DNA of 64,000 nucleotides, taken from Chloroflexi bacterium GWB2_49_20. Its GTDB lineage: Bacteria; Chloroflexota; Anaerolineae; Anaerolineales; Villigracilaceae. The stretch is from positions 1-64,000 of the forward strand of contig MGMF01000023.1 of assembly GCA_001796335.1 (NCBI GenBank). The letters are read 5' to 3'. Positions 9,121 through 19,076 of the stretch are shown piece after piece; the first letter of the stretch is position 1, and every line of letters starts with the position of its first letter. Under the pieces are notes generated by a model. That model was given only the letters and a program-made list of their open reading frames with translations, had not been told where the DNA came from and searched no databases. The position numbers and the translations under genes were made by a program.

Positions 9121-11898
9121 ATGACTATCAATATTACTTTTAATGGAAAAGCCATTCAAGTTGAACCTGGTCAAACCATCTTACAGGTAGCACGGCAAAA
9201 TGAAGTAAATATCCCCACCCTCTGTTACCATAAAGACCTGTCCCCCACCGGAAATTGCCGCATGTGTGTGGTTGAGGTCAAGAATTGGCGGTTTCTCCAG
9301 GCTGCTTGCGTAACTCAAGTCACTGACGGGATGGAAATTGAGACTCACAACGAAAAAGTGACCAAGTCCCGAAAGTTGTCCCTGCAATTAATGCTTGCCA
9401 ATCATCCCCAGGATTGCCTAACATGCGAAGCCAGTGGCGAATGTGAATTACAGGATCTTGCTTATGAGTACAAAATTGAAGCGCCAGGTTGGGGGACAAA
9501 AGGAACTCGATATACCGTTGACAGTGACCCCAACCCTTTTATTCGAGTGGATATGAATCGGTGCATTTTATGCCGCCGTTGCGTTCAAGCATGCGCCGAG
9601 ATCCAGGTCCGCAACGTATGGGGTGTTGCCCGGCGTGGGATCGACGAACAGATTGTAGCCGGAGCTGATACTACCATGTTGGAAGCGCATTGTGAATCTT
9701 GCGGCCAGTGTGTGGCATATTGTCCAACTGGTGCTTTATCCAACAAAATGTCTTATGGGAAAGGCCGCCGCCACCAAATTAAAAAGGTTCCCACAATATG
9801 CACCTATTGCGGTGTCGGGTGTCAGTTTGATTTCAATGTAAAAAACGGCAGAATTATTGGTGTCTCCTCAAATCCAAACTCACCCGTCAACGGCATGGCA
9901 CTTTGTGTCAAAGGGCGTTACGGTTGGGATTTTATCTACCATCCTGATCGATTAAAAAAACCAATGGTTCGGCAATACTTATTGGATGGTAAGACCAAAC
10001 CCACCCACTATGATCCAAAATGCCCCGATTGGGGTTGGGTGGAGACGGATTGGGAAAAAGCCCTGGATATTACCGCTAAAAAACTCGGTCAAACTATTGA
10101 TTCACACGGTCCAAACAGCGTAGGAGTATTTACTTCAGCAAAATGTACGAATGAAGAAAACTACCTGATGAACAAGTTCTCTCGCCAGGTTATTGGAACG
10201 AATAATATTGATCACTGCGCCCGTCTTTGACACTCCAGCACGGTGGCCGGTCTGGCCGCCTCCTTCGGTTCTGGAGCCATGTCAAACTCAATGCAAGATG
10301 TTTTCCAAGGTGCGCAAGCGATGTTTATTATCGGTTCAAATACAACTGAACAACATCCAGTCTTTGGAACCATGCTTCGTAGAGCAGTAAAAAATCGCAA
10401 CGTAAAGTTGATTGTTGCCGACCCTCGCAAAATCGATATGGTGGATTTTGCCTGTTTACACTTGCAACAAAAACCCGGCACTGATATTGCTCTATTAAAT
10501 GGATTGATGTATCTGATTCTCGAAAATGGTTGGCATGATCAAGTCTTCATTGAATCCCGCACAGAAGATTTCGATGAATTTAAAATAGTTGTTAAACAAT
10601 ACCCACCTGAAAAAGTTTCCAAAATCACTGGCATTCCAGTCAAACAACTATATCAAGCTGCTGAGATCATGGGAACAATCAAACCCATGGCAATCATATG
10701 GGCAATGGGTATCACTCAGCACATCGTTGGGGTTCGCAATGTTATGACCCTTGCCAATCTCCAGATGCTAACAGGCAATATGGGTATTCCAGGAGGAGGT
10801 GTTAACCCGCTTAGAGGCCAAAATAATGTTCAAGGAGCCTGTGATATGGGCGGGTTGCCGAATGTTTATCCTGCTTACCAATCTGTAACCAACGAGGAAG
10901 CACGTAGAAAATTCGAGTCAGCCTGGGGTGCTTCTCTGGATAATAAGGTAGGGTTGACTGCTACAGAGATGATCCCGGGTATCCTGGAAGATAAGATCCA
11001 CGCCCTATACATCCTGGGAGAAGATCCGGCCATGTCTGATCCAGATTCAGCCCATGTTCGTCATTGTCTCGAGAAAGTTGATTTTCTAGTGTTGCAAGAG
11101 CTTTTCCCGTCTGAGACTTCACGTTACGCAGATGTTCTTCTTCCTGGTGTTTCTTTTGCAGAGAAGGATGGGACATTCACAAACACAGAACGCCGTGTAC
11201 AGAAACTCAACAAGGTAATTGAACCGCTTGGAGAAGCCAAACCTGACTGGGAAATCATCAAGGAATTGGCGATGCGTTTATTAAGCAGACAAATTCTAAC
11301 CCCAGATTCTCCTTATGCTGGTTGGGATTATGAAAATACAGAAGAGATCATGGTCGAGATCAATTCCCTCACGCCTTCCTATGCGGGCATCACTTATGCT
11401 CGCTTGCAAAATGGAGAAGGGCTCCAGTGGCCTTGTCCAAACACAGACCATCCTGGAACGCGAATTTTGCATATTGGAAAGTTTGCCCGTGGTGTGGGGA
11501 AATTTGCACCAATTGACCATATTCCACCTGCCGAATCCCCCGATGACGAGTATCCATGGGTGATGAGTACCGGGCGAGTCCTTTACCACTGGCATGGTGG
11601 ACAAATGACTCGGCGTTCAGAAGGCATAATGAAAGTATATGGGTCAGCATTGATAGAAGTAAATCCAGATGACGCCAATCGTTTGGGATTAAATGGGAAA
11701 CAATTTGTCCGTGTAACTTCCCGCAGAGGCAGTATTCAGGCAGAAGCGTTAATTACAGATCGCGTCCCACCAGGAATGGTTTATGCTAATTTCCATTTCC
11801 CTGAGGCATCTGCCAATGAATTAACTCAAGCTGTATTGGATCCAATAGCTAAAATCCCGGAATATAAAGTCACTGCTGTTAAAGTTGAGATCGTTTAA
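9121..11898 (+). CDS. fdhA: Selenocysteine-containing formate dehydrogenase catalytic subunit (UGA read through)
   Basis: Read as one 925-residue protein with the in-frame TGA at 10228-10230 decoded as selenocysteine (residue 370). The N-terminal third is NuoG-like: a [2Fe-2S] domain (LCYHKDLSPTGNCRMC), a His-Cys [4Fe-4S] site (HPQDCLTCEASGEC), and two ferredoxin clusters (CILCRRCVQAC, CESCGQCVAYC). A molybdopterin oxidoreductase follows with its own [4Fe-4S] motif (CTYCGVGC). The UGA falls in HCARL-U-HSSTVAG, exactly the FdhA active-site position, and both flanks stay in frame 1. A bacterial SECIS hairpin follows. It catalyses formate to CO2. The ATG at 9121 is preferred over an upstream one inside the previous gene. 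Confidence 0.95.
10228..10265 (+). promoter_or_regulatory. UGA selenocysteine codon with bacterial SECIS hairpin
   Basis: The TGA at 10228-10230 is followed 11 nt later by a compact hairpin. The left arm GGTGGCC is 10242-10248, the loop GGTCT is 10249-10253 and the right arm GGCCGCC is 10254-10260. It has seven pairs, one of them U-G. The GGUCU apical loop and the spacing match the E. coli fdhF SECIS, the binding site of SelB. The element is itself coding sequence. This explains why fdhA appears as two open frames on either side of the UGA. Confidence 0.9.
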
Positions 11899-11908
11899 TG
11901 AGGTTATT

Positions 11909-12400
11909 ATGGATATATTCAAAATATATGAGTATGCGCTTCAGCGTGAATACGAAGGGAAGCGCTTCTTTGAAGAGAATGCCAGTCGCCTTTCACATGC
12001 AACAGCAGTCGGTGTGTTCAAAAAGTTGGCTCAAGAAGAGCAAAAACATATTGATTTCATTCAAAGGCAAATAGAACTGGTTTCACAGGATAAACCTGCA
12101 GATTTGGAAATGGGTACCAACCTTGAACAAATGGGGTATTTCTCATTGCGCGCCTCCAGTGAATTTATTGAACAAACTGTCTCAGAAGCCATGGTTCCCG
12201 ACTTGCCCGTTTTACGCATGGCATATTTGATCGAACGTGATTTCGCAGAATTTTACGAAAAGGCAGCAAAAAATACATCAGGAGATGCCCGGGAAGTTTT
12301 GGAAACTCTGGCTTTTTGGGAAAGAAGACATGAAAGTCTATTTAAAGAACTACATGACAAGGCATTCGAGGAATATTCCGGAATGCCCTGGGGTGGATAA
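11909..12400 (+). CDS. Ferritin-like (rubrerythrin-type) diiron protein
   Basis: 163-aa four-helix-bundle protein of the ferritin-like/rubrerythrin superfamily without a rubredoxin domain. Metal-ligand patterns are visible: E in YEGKRFFEENA, E-x-x-H in AQEEQKHIDF, E in LIERDFAEFYEKAA, and E-x-x-H in WERRHESLF. The start is at ATG 11909, just behind GAGG, rather than the ATG at 11885 that overlaps fdhA. It begins 10 bp after fdhA, so it is probably co-transcribed. A role in protecting the oxygen-sensitive selenoenzyme from peroxide or oxygen is inferred from position only. Confidence 0.85.
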   Translation: MDIFKIYEYALQREYEGKRFFEENASRLSHATAVGVFKKLAQEEQKHIDFIQRQIELVSQDKPADLEMGTNLEQMGYFSLRASSEFIEQTVSEAMVPDLPVLRMAYLIERDFAEFYEKAAKNTSGDAREVLETLAFWERRHESLFKELHDKAFEEYSGMPWGG

Positions 12401-12437
12401 TAAAATATCATGAAACTAAACTTTTTAAGGAGTCTTC

Positions 12438-13964
12438 ATGTCGGGTCAATTAATTGAATGTATTCCAAATTTTTCTGAAGCGCGCAGACCAGAAGTAATC
12501 AAAGAAATTACACACGCAATTCAATCCATTCCCAATGTCCAAATATTGGATCTTCATTCTGATAAAGACCATAATCGTACTGTTGTTACATACATAGGGT
12601 CACCCAAGGATGTGGAAGAAGCTGCTTTCCAGGCAATCAAGAAAGCTTCAGAATTAATAAATATGGAACAACATACGGGTTCTCACCCGCGGCTGGGAGC
12701 CACAGATGTTGTTCCATTTGTGCCGATCTCCGGCGTTTCCATGGATGATTGTATAAATATTGCCCACCACCTTGCGAAAAGGGTCGGATCTGAATTACAG
12801 ATTCCGGTTTACCTATACGAAGAAGCTGCTTTAAAACCAGAACGAAAAAACCTGGAAAAAATTCGCAGGGGTGAATATGAGTTGCTAAAAAACGAGATAA
12901 TAACCAATGATGTGCGTACACCAGATTTTGGACCAAGGATTTTAACTTCCGCAGGTGCGACTGTCATCGGTGCACGAAACCCTCTGATCGCTTTCAATGT
13001 TTACCTGGATTCTGGTGATCTTCTTAAAGCCAGGTCCATCGCACAGGCCATTCGCGAATCTTCCGGTGGTTTACCTTCCGTAAAAGCATTGGGCATGATG
13101 GTGAATGGACTGGCACAAGTATCAATGAATCTGACAAATTTCCGCCGGACATCCATTTTTCAAGTTATTGAGGCAATCCGCATCCAGGCAACCAAATTAA
13201 ACACCACAATTCATCACAGCGAATTGGTTGGCCTTATTCCTCAAGACGCGTTGGTGGATACAGCCATCACTTATCTTCAATTGGATGGCTTTGAAGAGGA
13301 TCAGATTCTCGAACGACGATTATTTACCGCTGGCTCAGGGCAGAATACAGTCAATTTTTCAATCCTGGATGAATTTGCATCCAGTAGACCAACCCCAGGC
13401 GGCGGCTCTGCAGCTGCCTACACAGGAGCTATGGCAGCTGCTTTGGTCTCCATGGTTGCCCGGCTTACCATAGGAAAGAAGAAATATTCATCCGTTGAAG
13501 CTCAAATGCAAGAAATCTTGCTTCAATCTGAAAAAATTCGCTCCCAATTGAAAGATTACGTCCAGCAAGATGCACAAGCTTTCGAAAGAGTAATGGCTGC
13601 ATTTAAACTTCCCAACGAATCATCAGAGTTGGAAACTGCTCGAATGCATGCAATCGAAGATGCCACTCGTTATGCTGCTCAGATACCCATGCAGGTCGCC
13701 CAATGGAGTGTGATGATTCTTGCACTCTCTGAAAGAACAGCTGTCCTGGGAAATATTAATGCAATAAGTGATGCGGGTTCTGCCGGGGCTCTGGCAATGG
13801 CTTCTATCAAATCCGCTAGTTATAACGTAAGAATAAATCTCGCCAACCTGACAAACGAAGTCACAATCGAAAGCATGCAAACGCAAATTGAACAGCTTGA
13901 GAAACGGGCTGCAAATATCGAAAGACAATTGCTGAAATCCATTAAAGAGCGTGGTGGTATTTAA
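12438..13964 (+). CDS. ftcD: Bifunctional glutamate formimidoyltransferase / formimidoyl-THF cyclodeaminase
   Basis: 508 aa with both FTCD activities. The formiminotransferase occupies about residues 1-300 ([32 protein letters not shown]). The cyclodeaminase starts at about 308 ([20 protein letters not shown]). Together they move the formimino group of formiminoglutamate to tetrahydrofolate and release ammonia, giving 5,10-methenyl-THF. This links histidine or formimino-compound breakdown to the C1-folate pool, a sensible neighbour for a formate dehydrogenase. A clear AAGGAG precedes the ATG. No hut genes are in the window. Confidence 0.93.
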   Translation: MSGQLIECIPNFSEARRPEVIKEITHAIQSIPNVQILDLHSDKDHNRTVVTYIGSPKDVEEAAFQAIKKASELINMEQHTGSHPRLGATDVVPFVPISGVSMDDCINIAHHLAKRVGSELQIPVYLYEEAALKPERKNLEKIRRGEYELLKNEIITNDVRTPDFGPRILTSAGATVIGARNPLIAFNVYLDSGDLLKARSIAQAIRESSGGLPSVKALGMMVNGLAQVSMNLTNFRRTSIFQVIEAIRIQATKLNTTIHHSELVGLIPQDALVDTAITYLQLDGFEEDQILERRLFTAGSGQNTVNFSILDEFASSRPTPGGGSAAAYTGAMAAALVSMVARLTIGKKKYSSVEAQMQEILLQSEKIRSQLKDYVQQDAQAFERVMAAFKLPNESSELETARMHAIEDATRYAAQIPMQVAQWSVMILALSERTAVLGNINAISDAGSAGALAMASIKSASYNVRINLANLTNEVTIESMQTQIEQLEKRAANIERQLLKSIKERGGI

Positions 13965-13993
13965 AAAAAATTTTAGAACCAAAGGAGCAAGCT

Positions 13994-14548
13994 ATGGGAT
14001 TAAAACCCGATCATTGGATCCGAAAAATGGCGATTGAGAGGCAAATGATTGAACCGTTTATTGAAAACCAAAAGCGGGATGGAGTGATATCCTATGGTGT
14101 TTCGTCTTATGGGTATGACATTCGGGTTGCAGACCAATTTAAGATTTTTACCAATGTTTATTCAGCCATTGTCGATCCCAAAAATTTTGATCCCAAGTCA
14201 ATGGTGGACTACAAAGGAGATGTTTGTATCATTCCGCCGAATTCTTTTGCACTGGCTCGCACAGTTGAATATTTCCATATCCCTCGCGGCGTATTAACTG
14301 TATGTTTGGGAAAGTCCACATATGCTCGTTGTGGAATTATAGTAAACGTCACTCCATTTGAACCTGAATGGGAAGGCTTTGTAACCCTAGAGATTTCAAA
14401 CACGACACCCCTACCGGCCAAAATCTATGCCAATGAAGGAATCGCTCAAGTGCTTTTCTTTGAGGCAGATGAAGAGTGCGAAATATCATACGCTGATAAA
14501 AAAGGAAAGTATCAAAAACAAGAGACGATTGTTCTTCCAAAACTTTGA
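13994..14548 (+). CDS. dcd: dCTP deaminase
   Basis: 184-aa member of the Dcd/dUTPase superfamily. Conserved blocks are [34 protein letters not shown] (substrate pocket and catalytic Glu), [20 protein letters not shown] and GIAQVLFF. It deaminates dCTP to dUTP for dTTP synthesis. A bifunctional dUMP-forming variant cannot be excluded by eye. AAAGGAG stands 8 bp before the ATG. It sits between ftcD and metY without an evident shared pathway. Confidence 0.93.
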   Translation: MGLKPDHWIRKMAIERQMIEPFIENQKRDGVISYGVSSYGYDIRVADQFKIFTNVYSAIVDPKNFDPKSMVDYKGDVCIIPPNSFALARTVEYFHIPRGVLTVCLGKSTYARCGIIVNVTPFEPEWEGFVTLEISNTTPLPAKIYANEGIAQVLFFEADEECEISYADKKGKYQKQETIVLPKL

Positions 14549-14613
14549 TTGAGCATTCCACCATGTATTCTTACACATAATAATTAATCGATATCAACTT
14601 AATGGAGAATATA

Positions 14614-15912
14614 ATGAATTTACCTGAGAGAGAATTCGGTTTCGAAACACGCCAGATTCACGCCGGACAGCAACCAGACCCAACCACCGGAGCCAGCGTT
14701 GTGCCTTTACACCAATCTGTTGGATTCCAGTTTCGAGATACCGATCATGCAGCTCGTTTGTTTGCCCTTGAAGAAACCGGAAATATCTATACCCGGATCA
14801 TGAACCCCACCACTGCGGTTTTTGAACAGCGAATTGCCAATCTCGAAGGCGGATCTGGTGCCCTTGCCACCAGCTCAGGTCATGCAGCCCAGGTGGCAGC
14901 CATAATTACGCTTTGCCAGGCAGGCGACCATATTGTCTCATCCTCAAAATTATATGGCGGCACAGTCAGCCAATTCACCTACACCTTTCCAAGATTGGGG
15001 ATTCAAGTCAGTATGGTTGACCCCTCCAAACCGGACAATTTTCGTAAAGCCATTAAACCGAATACGAAAATTATATATGGTGAAACTCTTGGGAACCCCG
15101 ATCTAAGCGTTTTTCCTTTCGAACCAATTGCCAAAATTGCCCAGGAGTATTCAATTCCTTTGTTAATTGACAATACATTTGCCACCCCTTATCTGTGCAG
15201 GCCGTTTGAATGGGGGGCAAACATCATCACACACTCAACTACCAAATTCATATGTGGCCATGGCACATCCATCGGAGGTGTTGTGGTGGATGGTGGAAAT
15301 TTCGATTGGACGAGCAACGAACGTTTTCCTCAATTCACAACTCCAGATCCGGGATATCATGGTGTAGTTTATGCGGATCTTGGAAAGACTGCCTTTATCA
15401 CCAAAACCCGCGCACAACAACTGCGGGACCTGGGTGCCTGTCAATCCCCCTTTAATTCATGGTTAATGTTACAAGGTTTGGAAACATTGAGTTTAAGAAT
15501 GGATCGGCATGTTAAGAACGCTTTGATTGTTGCTGAGTTCTTACAGAAGAATCCCAAGGTACGCTGGGTGAAATATCCAGGGTTGGAAAATCATCCGGAC
15601 TATGAAACAGGCAAAAAATATTTATCCAAAGGATGTGGTGGAATCCTTGGTTTTGGAATCCAGGGAGGCCGTAGCGCTGGGGCTCGTTTTATTAACCAGC
15701 TCAAGCTGATCAGTCATCTGGCAAATGTTGGTGACACGCGCAGTCTGGCAATTCATCCTGCCAGCACAACCCACAGCCAATTGAACGAAGAAGAACAAAT
15801 ACGGGCAGGGGTAAGTCCGGATTTTATCAGGTTGAGTATTGGCCTTGAAGACATAGATGATATTATTTGGGATCTCGATCAGGCCATCAATCTGGCTGTG
15901 GAAATCAGTTGA
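14614..15912 (+). CDS. metY: O-acetylhomoserine (thiol)-lyase, MetY type
   Basis: 432-aa PLP enzyme of the Cys/Met-metabolism family. The N-terminal block is GFETRQIHAGQQPDPTTGA. The PLP lysine is in HSTTKFICGHGTSIGG. Long MetY-type insertions are present (RAQQLRDLGACQSPFNSW, LAIHPASTTHSQLNEEEQ). It makes homocysteine from O-acetylhomoserine and sulfide. The ATG at 14614 is chosen because GGAG lies 6 nt upstream. The ATG at 14602 precedes that Shine-Dalgarno. Convergent with the MFS gene downstream. Confidence 0.92.
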   Translation: MNLPEREFGFETRQIHAGQQPDPTTGASVVPLHQSVGFQFRDTDHAARLFALEETGNIYTRIMNPTTAVFEQRIANLEGGSGALATSSGHAAQVAAIITLCQAGDHIVSSSKLYGGTVSQFTYTFPRLGIQVSMVDPSKPDNFRKAIKPNTKIIYGETLGNPDLSVFPFEPIAKIAQEYSIPLLIDNTFATPYLCRPFEWGANIITHSTTKFICGHGTSIGGVVVDGGNFDWTSNERFPQFTTPDPGYHGVVYADLGKTAFITKTRAQQLRDLGACQSPFNSWLMLQGLETLSLRMDRHVKNALIVAEFLQKNPKVRWVKYPGLENHPDYETGKKYLSKGCGGILGFGIQGGRSAGARFINQLKLISHLANVGDTRSLAIHPASTTHSQLNEEEQIRAGVSPDFIRLSIGLEDIDDIIWDLDQAINLAVEIS

Positions 15913-15988
15913 TATATATAATTGGAAATTTAAATCATAAAAAGATGCAGCCTCTAAATTGGGACAGCCTCTTTAATTGTTACCAAAA

Positions 15989-17362
15989 TTAATTGACGAC
16001 AAGTTCGTTTGTCTTTACATCCTCAATCGCTTTTTTTACATTTACAAAAGGCAGCAAAATCAAACCCATTACAAAGAAAAATATCGGCGATAAAATTGCT
16101 GGGCGCAAGCTTCCAAATAACTGGTTGACGACACCAAACAGCATGGGTCCGATCCAGGAAGTGCCTCGCTCACTAATCTCATAGAACGAGAAGTACTCGG
16201 CCTCTTTTCCACTGGGTACCATCTGGGCGAACAAACTTCGGCTGATAGCCTGACTTCCACCCATAACCAACGCGATAAAGAATCCCATCACCCAAAATTG
16301 CATGATCCGGGAATCCCCCTTCAAACCAAAATAGGCAAAAATTGTAACACCAGCCCAAATTACCAGGCTAATAATGATGGACATTTTCGCGCCCACCCAT
16401 TTTGCCAGCTTCCCCCAGAATAACGCTCCTCCAAAGGCGACAAACTGGATCATCAAAATGACCATGGTTAAAGTACTTTGATCAACCTCAATTCCTCCGC
16501 GTAGAACAGGTGCAGCTGCGAATGTGGCTGATACGGCAATCACTGTCTGGATGCCATCGTTATATAAGAAATAAGCTACCAGATATTTTATTGTTTCAGG
16601 GAAATTTTTCAATTCTTTTAGAGTTTTTCTCAATTGCTTGAAACCTACCCTGGCATACGTCTCATTTGCAGGTAAAGATCGCGCTGCCCGGCGTTCACGC
16701 AAACGTGACCATGTAAAAAACGAAAAGCCCAGCCACCACACACCCGCTGAAGCCAGATTAATCCGGATGGCAAGCCCGGTGGGAACACCTAGCTTTTCAT
16801 GGGTGAGATAAAAAACTAAATTTAAGAGTAATAACAGTCCTCCGCCCAGATACCCCATTGCCCATCCGTAAGAAGAAACACGATCGCGTTGATCTTCGCT
16901 TGCAATGTCTGGTAAATAGGAATTATAGAAGACCATGGCAGCCCCAAAAGTGAGGTTGGCGAGCATAAAGAGCAATCCACCCAACCACCACAAGGGTTCA
17001 GTCACAAAGAATAATGCGATTGTCGAAACTGCTCCTATCACAGCAAATAAACGCATCATTTCTTTACGCATGTGTGAATAATCTGCAATTGCTCCTAATA
17101 TCGGCAGGAATATTACTTGAAGGAATACGGATAGGGATACACAATAGGGTAAGAAAGAATCGGGGGCGATCGGAATCCCAAGAAAACGCGCCATTCCATC
17201 CGTCGAAGTCAGGGCTGCCGTTGCTGCCAATGATGCCAGGTATGGACCAAGGAATACCGTACCTACCGTGGTACTGAATGCTGAATTTGCCCAATCATAC
17301 ATCGCCCAGCCACGAATTTCTTTCTTGTCATTTACCATTGAATTCTTCGATAATTCTGCCAT
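15989..17362 (-). CDS. MFS permease, UMF1/Atg22-like family
   Basis: 457 aa, about 12 predicted membrane helices. The UMF1/Atg22-like N-terminal signature EIRGWAMYDWANSAFSTTV is present, along with a large cytosolic loop (WSRLRERRAARSLP) between the halves. Eukaryotic Atg22 exports amino acids from vacuoles. The bacterial substrates are unknown, so no substrate is assigned. GGAGGAG sits 4 nt before the start. It is monocistronic and convergent with metY. Upstream is a 428-bp intergenic stretch. Confidence 0.85.
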   Translation of the reverse strand: MAELSKNSMVNDKKEIRGWAMYDWANSAFSTTVGTVFLGPYLASLAATAALTSTDGMARFLGIPIAPDSFLPYCVSLSVFLQVIFLPILGAIADYSHMRKEMMRLFAVIGAVSTIALFFVTEPLWWLGGLLFMLANLTFGAAMVFYNSYLPDIASEDQRDRVSSYGWAMGYLGGGLLLLLNLVFYLTHEKLGVPTGLAIRINLASAGVWWLGFSFFTWSRLRERRAARSLPANETYARVGFKQLRKTLKELKNFPETIKYLVAYFLYNDGIQTVIAVSATFAAAPVLRGGIEVDQSTLTMVILMIQFVAFGGALFWGKLAKWVGAKMSIIISLVIWAGVTIFAYFGLKGDSRIMQFWVMGFFIALVMGGSQAISRSLFAQMVPSGKEAEYFSFYEISERGTSWIGPMLFGVVNQLFGSLRPAILSPIFFFVMGLILLPFVNVKKAIEDVKTNELVVN

Positions 17363-17790
17363 ATCTCCTCCAATGAAAATTATTAGTAAGTATAACCCCC
17401 CTTGGATTTATTAGTTACATGAAGTAAATATTAGACTGCGACATAAACAAAATGGAAATTTTACGGCATTTCCCCGCACAATGTCTTGCCCTGGGGAATC
17501 CAAACGGAACGCATTGATTGGTTTGGAACTATCGCAAACCCTGCAGAATAAAGTTGAATATCTTGTTGCCAGGTGATCCTCGAATTAAACAAATGGGGTT
17601 TCTAAATCCACCCTAAAGTTTGATACAATAATAAAATCATATCAAATCGAGTAAAGTCATCGAAAAATGCAGAGTGCTGCCTAAATATCTGAACCATTTC
17701 CAAATCGAAAATTATTGGATCAAATATTCATATAAGAAGCAGTAAGATGCCTTTACCCGCATACCAACAACCACCTTACCGGTAAATCAA
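17363..17790. other. 428-bp intergenic region between divergent MFS gene and hypA
   Basis: No convincing coding or RNA feature is seen. A 31-codon ATG frame in the middle looks like chance. It holds the MFS ribosome binding site at its left end and should hold the divergent hyp promoter. An AT-rich segment around 17620-17640 (GATACAATAATAAAA) could be a -10 region, but I cannot pair it with a clear -35 box. Confidence 0.4.
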
Positions 17791-18132
17791 ATGCATGAGC
17801 TTGCGGTTACCGAAAGTATCCTGAAGATTGCCCTGGAAAATGCTCAGAAAGTAGATGCAAAACAAATAACAAGCATCAATCTCCTGATTGGGCAAATGGC
17901 AAGCATTGTGGACGATTCCATCCAATTCTATTGGGATATTCTCAGTGAAGGTACAATAGCCTTGGGTGCCACGTTGAATATAAAACGCATTCCCACAGAA
18001 ATGCACTGCTTTGATTGCGGTCATATTTTTTCTCCTGGACCAGATTCTTTTGACTGCCCAACTTGCAATAGTATTCGTGTCCAAATTATTCAGGGTGATG
18101 AGATGCGCGTGGAAAGTATAGATGTGGAGTAA
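17791..18132 (+). CDS. hypA: HypA, nickel chaperone for [NiFe]-hydrogenase maturation
   Basis: 113 aa, starting MHELAVTES with His2 as the nickel ligand. A structural zinc site is formed by two CxxC pairs (C73/C76 and C89/C92). HypA works with HypB to deliver Ni to the hydrogenase large subunit. First gene of a compact hypABCDE operon, 3 bp before hypB. Ribosome binding site is weak. Confidence 0.95.
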   Translation: MHELAVTESILKIALENAQKVDAKQITSINLLIGQMASIVDDSIQFYWDILSEGTIALGATLNIKRIPTEMHCFDCGHIFSPGPDSFDCPTCNSIRVQIIQGDEMRVESIDVE

Positions 18133-18135
18133 ATA

Positions 18136-18804
18136 ATGCCAACTCGTATTCAAGTTGTTGAAAAAATCCTCACAGCCAACGATCAATTAGCCGAAAATAT
18201 TCGAAAACAATTAAATTCAGCTGGTGTCTTTGCCATAAACATAATGGCATCCCCTGGTGCTGGAAAAACTACTTTCATAATAAAGACGTTGGAGGCTTTG
18301 CACGGTCGTTTGCGCATGGGAGTTATAGAAGGCGACCTGGCCACATCCATAGACGCAGACAAAGCCTCAGCAGCTGGTTTGCCCGCTGTTCAGATAAACA
18401 CTGGTGGTGAATGCCACCTCGATGCTGTCATGGTGGCGGGCGCGTTACCTTCTCTTCCACTAAACAACCTGGATCTTGTTATTATCGAAAATGTCGGCAA
18501 TCTTGTATGTCCAATAAATTTCCAAATCGGCAGTCATATGAATGTGCTGGTTGCTTCAATTCCCGAGGGCGATGATAAACCCTACAAATATCCGGGAGCC
18601 TACCGGGGTGTAAATGCTTTGGTGATCAGTAAAACCGACCTGTTGCCGTATGTACCATTCAATATGGATTACTTCCGTAAAGGTGTGGAAATTCTCAACC
18701 CCGGATTGATTACATTTCCGTTATCAGCTAAAACAGGTACGGGAATGGATGCCTGGGCTGATTGGCTGGTAAGTAAAGTAAAAAGCTGGAAAACAAATTT
18801 ATAA
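18136..18804 (+). CDS. hypB: HypB, GTPase for nickel insertion
   Basis: 222 aa. The P-loop is ASPGAGKTT (residues 38-46), followed by VIEGDLATSIDADK, the metal-site segment GGECHLDA and the guanine-specificity motif SKTDLLP. GTP hydrolysis drives nickel release to the hydrogenase precursor. It lacks the N-terminal His-rich nickel-storage tail found in some HypBs. It is tightly packed between hypA and hypC. Confidence 0.95.
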   Translation: MPTRIQVVEKILTANDQLAENIRKQLNSAGVFAINIMASPGAGKTTFIIKTLEALHGRLRMGVIEGDLATSIDADKASAAGLPAVQINTGGECHLDAVMVAGALPSLPLNNLDLVIIENVGNLVCPINFQIGSHMNVLVASIPEGDDKPYKYPGAYRGVNALVISKTDLLPYVPFNMDYFRKGVEILNPGLITFPLSAKTGTGMDAWADWLVSKVKSWKTNL

Positions 18805-18835
18805 TTTGCTTATCTAACAAACTTTGAGGTGTATC

Positions 18836-19066
18836 ATGTGTCTTGGAATTCCAGGAAAAGTAATTGAACTATTCGAAGTTAATGGTATGAAAATGGCTAA
18901 GATTGATTTTAGCGGTGTTGTTAAAGAGGCATGTATGGAATATCTGCCAGAGATTAAAGTTGGCGATTATACGCTCATTCACGTTGGGTTTGGCCTATCC
19001 ATTTTAGACGAAAAAGAGGCACTCGAAACCATGCAGTTGTTGAACCAGATCGCAGCTATGGAATAA
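18836..19066 (+). CDS. hypC: HypC/HybG-type hydrogenase maturation chaperone
   Basis: 76 aa starting MCLGIPGKV, with the Cys directly after Met that binds the Fe(CN)2CO precursor with HypD. The ATG at 18836 is chosen over one at 18824 because the family begins MCLG and GAGGT lies 5 nt upstream. It ends 10 bp before hypD. Confidence 0.95.
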   Translation: MCLGIPGKVIELFEVNGMKMAKIDFSGVVKEACMEYLPEIKVGDYTLIHVGFGLSILDEKEALETMQLLNQIAAME

Positions 19067-19076
19067 GGTTGATACC

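Noticed and set aside
10228-10230. Stop codon splitting fdhA into two genes or a pseudogene
   Set aside because: It sits at the conserved Sec position, is UGA, both halves are in the same frame without decay, and a SECIS hairpin with the right spacing follows.
15913-15988. Terminator between metY and the MFS gene
   Set aside because: Two CAGCCTCT copies are direct, not inverted, and the only pairing (AAAGA/TCTTT) is short and mismatched.
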